A DNA stretch of 64,000 nucleotides from JAIVGV01 sp032229975 (GTDB lineage Bacteria; Acidobacteriota; Blastocatellia; Pyrinomonadales; Pyrinomonadaceae), in NCBI GenBank assembly GCA_032229975.1, contig JAVXVG010000052.1, positions 17,533 through 81,532 on the forward strand, given 5' to 3'. The translations under genes and the position numbers were made by a program. Under the pieces are notes generated by a model. The model was not told the DNA's origin. It saw only the letters and a program-made list of their open reading frames with translations, and did not search any database. Below, piece by piece: positions 26,575 through 34,698 of this stretch; position 1 is the first letter of the stretch; every line of letters starts with the position of its first letter.

Positions 26575-28449
26575 TCACTTCACGCCTTTGCCTTCCACGA
26601 CCGTGAGGACACGTCCAATAGCAGGGACGCTGATCACTTCGGTCGCGCCGCCGGGCCACCTTATTTCCAGCTTCTCTATTTTGGTCGCGTTGCCGAGCCC
26701 GACGTGGAGACAAGCGTCGTTCTGCGAGCCGTAGCCCGCGCCGCTGATAGAGTCGAGACGTTGGCGTGTGCCACCGGCGGTGACGTAAACGACTGCGCCC
26801 ATCGCGTCGCGAGGGCTCTTCTTCGCGGGGTCGCCGACGAGCCGTAGCCCGAGCCAGTGGCCCTTCGTCGCGGTAACGTTGCGAAGCAGGGCCGGCCGGG
26901 CATCGCAGTTGTTGATGACGGCGTCGAGGAGGCCATCGCCGTCGAAGTCTGCGACGGCGAGACCGCGCGCCGGATAGGCTGCGGCGAGTGCGCTTCCCGG
27001 CGCAGCGCCGACGCGCTCGAAGACGCGCTCACCCGCCACCTTGTTCGTCGGGCGCGCGTTCGGCACGTTGCGGAAGAGCAGCGGCTGCTGCGCCCAAGAC
27101 GTGCCCCATTGGTACTGATCCACGGACGGATAGACGTGCCCGTTGGCGACGAGCAGGTCTTTCCAACCGTCGTTGTCGAAGTCGAGGAAGGTGGTGCCCC
27201 AGCCGAGGAATGGGATGGTCGTCTCGCCGTGGCCGGTCTGCGTCGTCACATCTGTGAAGTTGCCGCCGCCGTCGTTGTGGTAGAGCGTATTCGAGTCGTC
27301 GGAGAAGTTGGTGATGTAGAAGTCCACCCGCCCGTCATTATCATAGTCGCCGACGCCGAGCCCCATTCCCGCCTGTTCGCGCCCGTTCTCGTTGAGCGCG
27401 ACGCCGGACTCGTAGCCGATCTCGCGGAACGTGCCGTCACCTTTGTTGATGTAGAGCAGCTTAGGTGTCGAGTCGTTGACGACAATGAGGTCGAGCAGAT
27501 CGTCGTCATCGGCGTGGACGAACGCAGAGGAGAAACCGTAGTAGCCTTGCGGGTCACTGACACCGGCCCTCACGCTCACGTCCTCGAAAGTGCCGTCAGC
27601 CTTCTGGTGATAGAGCGTGTCGCCCTCGCCCTTCATGCCACGGGGGCCACACATCACGGGAACGCTGCGGAACTGGCAGAGGTTCTGCGCGCCGAAGCCG
27701 GGTTTGCCGGCATCGGTGGGGCTCGGCGGGAGATTGTTCAGGTCGAAGTGAGCATAGCCGGGAACGAAGAGATCGAGTCGTCCATCGCGGTCGTAGTCAC
27801 CGAAGGTGGCCCCCGTTGACCAACCTTTACGCGCGACGCCTAACTTCTCCGCCACGTCTGTAAAAGTGCCGTCGCCGTTATTATGGTAGAGCCGCGACGT
27901 GCCGTAGTTACCGACGAAGAGATCGGGTAAGCCGTCGTTGTCGTAGTCACCGACGGCGACGCCCATGCCCCAACGCTCGTTCGCCACACCGGCCCTCTCC
28001 GTCACGTCTTCAAACTTCCAGTTGCCGAGGTTGTGGTAGAGCGCGGCGCGCGGGGGCTTCTCCTTGCCTTGCAGTGCGGCGAAGGTCGAGCCGTTGAGGA
28101 GGTAGATGTCGGGTCGTCCGTCGTTGTCGTAGTCGAAGACGGCGACGCCGCCCGAAGGCGTGTCGGTGATGTAATCTTTCGCAGGCGAGCCCGCGTGGTG
28201 GCGGAACGCCGCAAGCGCAGTGTGATCCGTCACGTCCTCGAAGACTGCGGGAGCTTTCGGATCGATGATGCCGACCGTGCGCTTCGACGAGTAAGTGTGC
28301 GCCTCGCCGGTGGCAACCGGCCCTATGCCCTGCGGCGTTGGCTGTTGTCGAGTTGGCTGCTGCGCGAGCAGCGCGAGTGGAGAGAAGAGAAGCATGGACA
28401 GGATGAGGGCATGGAGCATGTGGCAACGCGGGCTGCGCGTGTGATTCAT
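26575..28449 (-). CDS. CRTAC1-family secreted protein (VCBS/FG-GAP repeats plus ASPIC/UnbV)
   Basis: A 624-residue exported protein with a signal peptide (ALILSMLLFSPLALLAQQ). It has about seven FG-GAP/VCBS propeller blades, each with a calcium-binding DxDxDG loop such as FDYDNDGRPDIYLLNGS, GDYDNDGLPDLFVGNYG and DFDGDGLLDAVINN. The C-terminal ASPIC/UnbV domain (about 545-620) has GAGYGSQNDACLHVGLG and LEIRWPGG. The family occurs widely in Acidobacteria and Planctomycetes; its function is unproven, with adhesion or surface binding suggested by the integrin-like propeller. ATG at 28449 is chosen because the signal peptide follows; the frame could begin at 28539. A second paralogue lies immediately upstream on the same strand. 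Confidence 0.85.
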   Translation of the reverse strand: MNHTRSPRCHMLHALILSMLLFSPLALLAQQPTRQQPTPQGIGPVATGEAHTYSSKRTVGIIDPKAPAVFEDVTDHTALAAFRHHAGSPAKDYITDTPSGGVAVFDYDNDGRPDIYLLNGSTFAALQGKEKPPRAALYHNLGNWKFEDVTERAGVANERWGMGVAVGDYDNDGLPDLFVGNYGTSRLYHNNGDGTFTDVAEKLGVARKGWSTGATFGDYDRDGRLDLFVPGYAHFDLNNLPPSPTDAGKPGFGAQNLCQFRSVPVMCGPRGMKGEGDTLYHQKADGTFEDVSVRAGVSDPQGYYGFSSAFVHADDDDLLDLIVVNDSTPKLLYINKGDGTFREIGYESGVALNENGREQAGMGLGVGDYDNDGRVDFYITNFSDDSNTLYHNDGGGNFTDVTTQTGHGETTIPFLGWGTTFLDFDNDGWKDLLVANGHVYPSVDQYQWGTSWAQQPLLFRNVPNARPTNKVAGERVFERVGAAPGSALAAAYPARGLAVADFDGDGLLDAVINNCDARPALLRNVTATKGHWLGLRLVGDPAKKSPRDAMGAVVYVTAGGTRQRLDSISGAGYGSQNDACLHVGLGNATKIEKLEIRWPGGATEVISVPAIGRVLTVVEGKGVK

Positions 28450-28546
28450 CGTTTCAATCTCTTGTGTTGCAAACTTTTTCAAGCGTCGGACGGTAACGGA
28501 TGCCAGAACTATTAACACCGGCCCTATGGGATTTCTCAAACAGCTT

Positions 28547-30361
28547 CTAAGGCTCCTTCACCGACAGGTAGCGGTCGATCTGCGGATTCGAGAGCGTCTG
28601 CTTCTGACCACTGGGCCAGTGAATCTCGACGGACTTTGCGCCGGTCACGCTGCCGAGTCCGACGAGCAGACGCGGGTCGTGCGACGAGAGGTAGCTGCCC
28701 GCACTCGACACGTCGAAGGTTTGCCGTCGATTGTTCGCGTCCGTCACGACGACGCGCGCGCCGATGGCGGAGCGCGACGAACGTGTGCCCGTGAGCGAGA
28801 GGCCGATCCAGTGATTGCGCGTGCCGCCGTTTCGTAGGATGAGGGCTGGCCCATCGGTCTGCGCGATGATGATGTCTTCGTCGCCGTCGTTGTCGATGTC
28901 GCCGATTGCCGCGCCGCGCGCCGCGAGCGGGAGTTGAAAGGGCGCACCGGCAGTTGTGGAAACATCGACGAAGGATGCGCCGCCTTTCGACGCCCCGACG
29001 TTGATCATCAAAAGCGGCGTCTGTTTGTACGTCAGGTAACTCGTCGTCTGCTCGATGGTGTCGAGGACGTGGCCCTGCGCGACGAAGATGTCGCGCCGCC
29101 CGTCGTTGTCAAAGTCGGCGAAGCGCGCGCCCCAGCCAGAGTAGAGGGCGCTGATCTGACCGACACTCGATTGGTGTGTGCCGTAGGTGAAAGACAGGTC
29201 GCCGTTGTTGCGGTAGAGCGGGTAAGTCTCGTTCGAGAGCGTGGTGATGAAAATGTCTATCAACCCGTCGCCATCGAAGTCTGCGGTATCGACGCCCATG
29301 CCTGCGAAGGTCTTGCCGTTCTCATCGTAACCGGCCCCGGCGACGAGCGCGATGTCCTCGAAAGTTCCGTCGCCGCGATTGCGGTAGAGCGACTCGCGGA
29401 CGCTGTCGTTGGCGACGAAGACATCCGTCCATCCATCGTTGTCGAAGTCGGCGAAGGCGACGCCGAGCCCCTTGCCCGACGGATCGGCGACACCGGCCTT
29501 AACGCTCACGTCTTCAAACGTGCCGTCTGCCTTCTGGTGCAGCAGCAGGTTCGATGTGCCTTTGAAGTTATCGGGGTGGCAGTAGGCGCGGCGGGCCGGA
29601 TCGCCACAGAAGATCGCGCCGCCGCGTGCGAAGTCCCAGTCCATGTAGCGTGCGACGAAGAGATCGAGTCGCCCGTCGTGGTCAAAGTCGAACCAGCCGG
29701 TGCTCGTAGACCAGCCGGAGCCGGAGGTGTGGGTCTGGGCAGTTACGTCTTCAAAGCTGCCATCGCCGCGATTGCGGTAGAGCGTGTTTGCGCCGAGCGC
29801 GGTGACGTAGAGATCGACGAAGCCATCGTTGTCGAAGTCTGCCGCCGCCACCCCGAACGAGTAGCCGGAGCCTTTGAGTCCCGCGCGCTCGGTCACGTCC
29901 TCAAATGTTCCGTCCGGCTTTTGATGATAGAGGCGATTCCAGTAGCGCGGGTCGCGCTTGTCGGGTTGCGCGCCCGCAGGCATCGGGTCTTCGAGCCGCG
30001 CGCCGTTCGTGAAGAAGATATCGAGCCGACCGTCGTTGTCATAGTCGAGGAGTGCGATGCCACCGCCCATCGTCTCGGGCAGGTACTTCTGCGAGGTGGG
30101 CGAGGCGGCGTGGCGGAAGTTGACGCGCGCCTCGGCGGTGATGTCTGTGAACGTGACTGGCGAGGGCGCGTGCGGCGCATCTCCTTGCGGCCTTTTCTGC
30201 GTCGGCACGCTATCGTAGGAGCGACCCTTACGTTGCGGCTGCGGCGTTGGTTGGGGCGGCCCTTTCGGCTGCTGCGCGTGTGGGGCGGGGTGCGAGCCTA
30301 GCGCGAGGGACAACGCAAGCACTCCGAGGAGGCATGCGAGAGAGTTACCTTGTGACTTCAT
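28547..30361 (-). CDS. CRTAC1-family secreted protein, second paralogue
   Basis: A 604-residue protein with a signal peptide (SLACLLGVLALSLALGSHPA), a Pro/Gln-rich linker, and about seven VCBS/FG-GAP blades. Examples are LDYDNDGRLDIFFTNGA, ADFDNDGFVDLYVTALG and GDIDNDGDEDIIIAQTD. An ASPIC/UnbV domain ends the protein (SAGSYLSSHDPRLLVGLG, VEIHWPSGQ). It is clearly related to the downstream neighbour but diverged, so the pair is an old tandem duplication. The two genes are about 97 bp apart and probably share a transcript. Confidence 0.86.
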   Translation of the reverse strand: MKSQGNSLACLLGVLALSLALGSHPAPHAQQPKGPPQPTPQPQRKGRSYDSVPTQKRPQGDAPHAPSPVTFTDITAEARVNFRHAASPTSQKYLPETMGGGIALLDYDNDGRLDIFFTNGARLEDPMPAGAQPDKRDPRYWNRLYHQKPDGTFEDVTERAGLKGSGYSFGVAAADFDNDGFVDLYVTALGANTLYRNRGDGSFEDVTAQTHTSGSGWSTSTGWFDFDHDGRLDLFVARYMDWDFARGGAIFCGDPARRAYCHPDNFKGTSNLLLHQKADGTFEDVSVKAGVADPSGKGLGVAFADFDNDGWTDVFVANDSVRESLYRNRGDGTFEDIALVAGAGYDENGKTFAGMGVDTADFDGDGLIDIFITTLSNETYPLYRNNGDLSFTYGTHQSSVGQISALYSGWGARFADFDNDGRRDIFVAQGHVLDTIEQTTSYLTYKQTPLLMINVGASKGGASFVDVSTTAGAPFQLPLAARGAAIGDIDNDGDEDIIIAQTDGPALILRNGGTRNHWIGLSLTGTRSSRSAIGARVVVTDANNRRQTFDVSSAGSYLSSHDPRLLVGLGSVTGAKSVEIHWPSGQKQTLSNPQIDRYLSVKEP

Positions 30362-30505
30362 CGTGAATCAACGCGGAGAAGGCAGCGTCGCCGCCGGAGA
30401 GTTAGAAGCGCGCTCAGGCTGTGACCGTATAATCTACAACCCGTGCGCGACGGAGTACAGCGACTCGACAGCGATTGTCATCGCTGAAAGTTCGACGCTG
30501 TCCTT

Positions 30506-30545
30506 AGTAACTGTCTTGCATCGTGAGTAACTGTCTTGCATCGTG
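30506..30545. repeat. Perfect tandem duplication, 2 x 20 bp
   Basis: AGTAACTGTCTTGCATCGTG occurs twice without a gap (30506-30525 and 30526-30545), in the 514-bp region between the divergent CRTAC1 gene and the TonB receptor. The rest of that region holds the promoter and operators listed separately and a small hairpin at 30720-30737. Confidence 0.95.
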
Positions 30546-30618
30546 GAAATTTGGCGCGGCGTACAGGGCATGACCAGCCTGTCGTCGCCTTACTTAAGGA
30601 CAAGACACATAAATTTCG

Positions 30619-30648
30619 TTGACAACTTGCCAATTTCGCTGCTATAAG
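30619..30648 (+). promoter_or_regulatory. Consensus sigma-70 promoter of the TonB receptor gene
   Basis: A perfect -35 hexamer TTGACA (30619-30624) and a -10 TATAAG (30643-30648) are 18 bp apart. The expected transcript start is near 30655, leaving a leader of about 220 nt before the ATG at 30876. Two LacI-type operators follow directly. Confidence 0.75.
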
Positions 30649-30661
30649 CCCACAAGCCTAT

Positions 30662-30685
30662 TGAATCGTTTACGTAATCGTTTAC
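30662..30685. promoter_or_regulatory. Two tandem LacI-family operators
   Basis: TGAATCGTTTAC (30662-30673) and GTAATCGTTTAC (30674-30685) abut each other. Both match the near-palindrome GTAAWCGWTTAC with a central CG that LacI/CcpA-type regulators bind. They lie just downstream of the predicted transcription start, a position for repression by blocking. A LacI-family gene is encoded at 40179 in the same region and is the natural candidate regulator (inference). Confidence 0.6.
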
Positions 30686-30875
30686 GCAGTTGCGGAAGCA
30701 GTTTCCACGCGCGACCCGGCCGTCAGAAATTTGACGGGCGAGCCAGACGATACAGCATGAAGCAGACTGCCGCATATGCGCACGCGGGGTGGTCTGCCTG
30801 CACTCGCAAGACCAACATCACGCACACGGGCTGGGCAGTTGCCGTCTCCCACGGCAGAAGCAATCGGAGGGGATC

Positions 30876-33800
30876 ATGATATCTCGCAGACGTTTCGTCG
30901 CCGCAACCTTATTTATGCTGCTGGCATTGGCTGCACCTGCTTGGGCGCAGAGCGACCGTGGCAGCATCGCCGGCACCGTCACTGACCCGTCGGGTGCGCT
31001 AGTGCCCAACGCTAAAGTGACTGCCACCAACCTCGACACCAACGAGGCACGTGAGGCAACCAGCAGCGGCGAAGGTAATTTTACGCTGCCCGAACTGAAG
31101 GCGGGCCCCTATCGCGTGAGCGTCGAGGCGCTCGGCTTCAAGACGGCGACGCTCGACAACGTGCAGGTCGGCGTGCAGGTGACGCGCACCGTGAACGTGA
31201 AGTTGGAGGTCGGAGCGGTCGGCGAAGCCGTTACGGTCACAAGCGATGCTGCGCCCGTCATCCAGACGGAGTCCGCCGTGCGCCAGACCAACGTCAACGA
31301 GCGTCAGGTCAGAGAACTCCCCCTACAGGTGAGCGCTGAGTTCTCCGGGCGCACGCCGCTCTCTTTCATCTTCCTCGACAGCAACGTTACGTCCGGCGCG
31401 GGCAGCGGGACGAACGCTTCTAACTTCAGGGTCAACGGCGGGCAGGGTCTCGGCACAGAAATTTTGATCGACGGAGCCACGACGCGCCGCGCGCAGAACG
31501 GATCGTTCTTCTCCGAGGTCGCGCCGGGCCCGAACGCCTATCAGGAGTTCACGATCTCGACAAGCAACTACTCGGCGGAGTTCGGTAACTCGTCGGGCGG
31601 CGTCGTCAACTTCACGCTCAAGTCCGGCGGCAACGAGTTCCACGGCGAGGTTTACGATCTCTTCCGCAACAACGCACTCAACGCCAACAGCTTCATCAAC
31701 AACTCGCAGGGACTACCCATCGTCCGCGATCACGAGCACGACTACGGCGGCAACGTCGGGGGGCCCATCTACCTGCCGCGCTTCGGCGAGGGCGGCAAGT
31801 CTTACTGGAGCGGGAAGAATAAGGAATTTTTCTTCTTCAATATGGAGAGCTATCGCTTCTCTCAGGGCGAGAACGTGCTGCTCTCCGTTCCGACCTTGAA
31901 GATGAGGACGGGCGACTTCTCGGAACTGCTCACCGATCCCGAACTGCTGCGCCGCAACGGGGGCCCCATTCAGATTTACAGCCCCATCGCCGGCTTCGAC
32001 GCACAGGGCCGGCCCATCCAAGCGACGCCCGGCTCGCGCGTCGCGATCCCCGGCAACCGGCTCGATCTTTACCGGCTCGCTACGGGGCAGTCGATCATCG
32101 ATCCCGTCGGTCTGAACATCGCGCAGGCGTTCCCCGCGCCGACCCGCGCCGGGGTCTTTCGCAACTACCTAGCTCAGACCTCGACGCCGACGCGGATGAA
32201 TAACCCGACCTTCAAGATCGACTCGATCCTGTCGGATAAGCAGCGGCTCACTTTCAGCTTCGCCTACCGCAACAACACGCGCATCGCGGGCGGCTCCCCT
32301 CGTTTCCCCGAACCCATCGTCGCTCTCGGCAGGTGGCAACAGTTCTTCAAGTCGCAGTTCTATCGCGTGCAGCACGACTACACGTTTGGGCCGAACTTGC
32401 TCAACCACTTCAACGTCGGCTTCAACCGCTACGACGTTGCCAACCACAACACGACCGAGGGCTTCAACACGCAATCGCTCGGACTGCCGGCAAACGCCAC
32501 TCAGAACAAGGCGTTCCCGAACGTCGATTTTCCCGGCTACGGCGACCCGGCTGACCCGAACGGAAACGTCCGGTCGTATCAGGGTATCGGCTCGACCTTC
32601 TTCAGCGACCGCCTGCGCGACAACGGGCTTGAGTTCTCCGACTTCGTGACCTTCATCCACGGGCGGCAGAGCATGAAGTTCGGCGCCGACGTGCGCATCC
32701 AACGCTTCAACATACACCAGTTGTTGTCGCCCGGCGGACAGTTCAACTTCCGCGCTAACCAGACGGCCAACGACTGCTGCGACCGTGGCGATCAGGGCTT
32801 CCCCATCGCGAGTCTCCTCGTCGGTGCGACCGAGTTCTCCTTCAACGCGCAGCAGAACTTCGATCCGGCGTGGCGACAGTTCACACACTCCTACTTCTTT
32901 CAGGACGACATCAAGATCACGCAACGTCTGACGGTCAACGCCGGCGTGCGATACGATCTGCCGGGGCTACGCAGCGAATCGCATAACGCTTTTCGCGGCT
33001 TCGACCCGAACGCCCCGAATCCTTCGGCGGGCGGACGCCTCGGCGCGATTGTCAGCGCGAGCGGGACGGGCGGCTTGCAAGCCGAGTTCAAGACGTTGAG
33101 CAAGCCAGATCGCTCGAACTTCGGGCCCCGCCTCGGCTTCGCCTATTCGCTCAACACCAAGACGGTCGTGCGCGGTGGCGCGGGACTCTACTACTCGCCG
33201 ATCATCTACGGCGTCAACGGCAGCAACACGCTCACCGAGGGCACCATCGGTTACAACTCGCCCTACCAGCCGAACATCAACGGTGGGGCCGACGCCAATC
33301 CCGATCTCTTCCTGCGCAACTTCCGCAGCGTCCCGCCGACTAACCCGGCGGGCCAGTTCATCGGCAGCGACATCGACTACTTCGACCGCAACTTCAGGAC
33401 GGGACGCACGTTCCAGTACGGCTTGGACATTCAGCGCGAGCTGCCCTCCAAGTTCGCCTTGACGCTTAGCTACACGGGCCATCGTGCCTCGCGCCTGCGC
33501 TCGAACTTCACACGCATTAACGCCATCTCGTTCAACGCCCTGCGGCTCGGCGCGCCGCTCCTGAATAAGAATCTCAACGACGTGACGGCTGCCGAGAGAG
33601 CCTACGCGCAGAGCGTCGGCGTGACCATCCCGTCCAGTTCCAACGCTGTCTTTACAGGCTTTAATGGCAGCGTCGGGCAGTCGCTGAAGCCTTTCCCGCA
33701 GTACGGCTTGATCACCGACCAGCTCGAAAGTCAGGGACGTAGCTGGTACGATGCGGGCACTGCCAAGCTCGAACGCCGCTTCTCAAACGGCATACAGTTC

Positions 33801-34595
33801 GGTGCTTCCTACACCTTCTCGAAGCTCATCACGGACGCGGCGGAAGACCTCTTTGGCGGTTCGCCCACCGGCAGTCTGATCCAGATACCGGGCGACTCGC
33901 GTTCGCTGCGCTCCATCTCACCGAATAACGCGACGCACGTCTTCGTCGTCAACTACCTGATCGAGCTGCCCTTCGGCAAGGGCCACCGTTTCTTGAACGA
34001 AGGCGGCTGGACGGACAAGCTACTTGGCGGCTGGCAGCTCAACGGCATTCAACGCTACGAGTCGGGGCTCCCTCTCGTCATCCGCCTCTCGCGGCAGGGC
34101 TTCTTCAGTGGGCAGGGGCCCACTGGCTTCAACACCGATCTCCGGCCCAACCTGACGGGCCAGCCCATCCTGACCGGCAACGGCCAGACGGGCTCGCGCA
34201 CACAGGTCTTCAACCCGGCCGCCTTCGCTGCGCCGCCTTGCTACGACTGCGGTGCTGTGCCGGCGGAGTTCACCTCGACCGGCGCGATCAACCCGGCATA
34301 CGTCGCCTACTACTCGAACCCGAACCGCTTCTTCGGAAGCGCGTCGCCGACGCTTGGCAACGCGCGCGTCAACCCGTTCTTCCTTGAGAACATCAGCCTA
34401 CTCAAGAAGACGAGGCTGACCGAAGCGGTCACGATGGAACTCGGCGCAGAGGCGTTTAACGTCTTCAACCGTCACCGCTTCAACTACCCCGGCAGCGATC
34501 TGATCGACCCGGCTAACTTCGGGTTCGCGAGCGTGGGCGACGCGAGCTTCTACCAGCCGCGCGTCATCCAGATACGCGTTCGGTTCACTTACTGA
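30876..34595 (+). CDS. TonB-dependent receptor with N-terminal carboxypeptidase-regulatory domain (Oar-like)
   Basis: A 1239-residue outer-membrane receptor for TonB-driven uptake. It has a signal peptide (FVAATLFMLLALAAPAWAQ) and then a carboxypeptidase-regulatory-like beta domain (about 25-110; GSIAGTVTDPSGALVPNAKV, FTLPELKAGPYRVSVEA). A plug domain follows (about 120-260; FRVNGGQGLGTEILIDGA), then a long 22-strand-type barrel ending RVIQIRVRFTY with the aromatic terminal residue typical of outer-membrane proteins. ATG at 30876 is chosen with GGAGGGG 6 nt upstream; the frame is open to 30789. No SusD-like lipoprotein is nearby. Acidobacteria carry many such receptors; the promoter, operators and following glycoside hydrolases suggest an oligosaccharide substrate. 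Confidence 0.9.
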   Translation: MISRRRFVAATLFMLLALAAPAWAQSDRGSIAGTVTDPSGALVPNAKVTATNLDTNEAREATSSGEGNFTLPELKAGPYRVSVEALGFKTATLDNVQVGVQVTRTVNVKLEVGAVGEAVTVTSDAAPVIQTESAVRQTNVNERQVRELPLQVSAEFSGRTPLSFIFLDSNVTSGAGSGTNASNFRVNGGQGLGTEILIDGATTRRAQNGSFFSEVAPGPNAYQEFTISTSNYSAEFGNSSGGVVNFTLKSGGNEFHGEVYDLFRNNALNANSFINNSQGLPIVRDHEHDYGGNVGGPIYLPRFGEGGKSYWSGKNKEFFFFNMESYRFSQGENVLLSVPTLKMRTGDFSELLTDPELLRRNGGPIQIYSPIAGFDAQGRPIQATPGSRVAIPGNRLDLYRLATGQSIIDPVGLNIAQAFPAPTRAGVFRNYLAQTSTPTRMNNPTFKIDSILSDKQRLTFSFAYRNNTRIAGGSPRFPEPIVALGRWQQFFKSQFYRVQHDYTFGPNLLNHFNVGFNRYDVANHNTTEGFNTQSLGLPANATQNKAFPNVDFPGYGDPADPNGNVRSYQGIGSTFFSDRLRDNGLEFSDFVTFIHGRQSMKFGADVRIQRFNIHQLLSPGGQFNFRANQTANDCCDRGDQGFPIASLLVGATEFSFNAQQNFDPAWRQFTHSYFFQDDIKITQRLTVNAGVRYDLPGLRSESHNAFRGFDPNAPNPSAGGRLGAIVSASGTGGLQAEFKTLSKPDRSNFGPRLGFAYSLNTKTVVRGGAGLYYSPIIYGVNGSNTLTEGTIGYNSPYQPNINGGADANPDLFLRNFRSVPPTNPAGQFIGSDIDYFDRNFRTGRTFQYGLDIQRELPSKFALTLSYTGHRASRLRSNFTRINAISFNALRLGAPLLNKNLNDVTAAERAYAQSVGVTIPSSSNAVFTGFNGSVGQSLKPFPQYGLITDQLESQGRSWYDAGTAKLERRFSNGIQFGASYTFSKLITDAAEDLFGGSPTGSLIQIPGDSRSLRSISPNNATHVFVVNYLIELPFGKGHRFLNEGGWTDKLLGGWQLNGIQRYESGLPLVIRLSRQGFFSGQGPTGFNTDLRPNLTGQPILTGNGQTGSRTQVFNPAAFAAPPCYDCGAVPAEFTSTGAINPAYVAYYSNPNRFFGSASPTLGNARVNPFFLENISLLKKTRLTEAVTMELGAEAFNVFNRHRFNYPGSDLIDPANFGFASVGDASFYQPRVIQIRVRFTY

Positions 34596-34617
34596 TCCGG
34601 GCCACTCGGGAATGAAC

Positions 34618-34652
34618 GGCGCGGGAGAGTTGAGTTAAACTCTTCCCGCGCC
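34618..34652 (+). terminator. Stem-loop terminator after the TonB receptor
   Basis: GGCGCGGGAGAGTT (34618-34631) pairs with AACTCTTCCCGCGCC (34638-34652) with a single bulge and a 6-nt loop. A pyrimidine-rich run with a short T-tract follows. It begins 22 bp after the receptor stop. Confidence 0.6.
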
Positions 34653-34698
34653 GCTCTCTTTATCACCTCTCCCCGCGCGACGACACGAAGGGCCGACG

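Noticed and set aside
26335..26847. A 170-residue plus-strand frame after the oxidoreductase gene
   Set aside because: Most of it is antisense to the CRTAC1 gene at 26575 and its first part runs through the terminator hairpin; no family resemblance.
28934..30301. A 455-residue plus-strand frame across a CRTAC1 gene
   Set aside because: Antisense of VCBS repeats; repeated Val/Glu pattern mirrors the DxDxDG loops.
30876..34595. SusC/SusD-type polysaccharide utilisation locus
   Set aside because: No SusD-like lipoprotein is encoded and the receptor has the Oar-like acidobacterial architecture.
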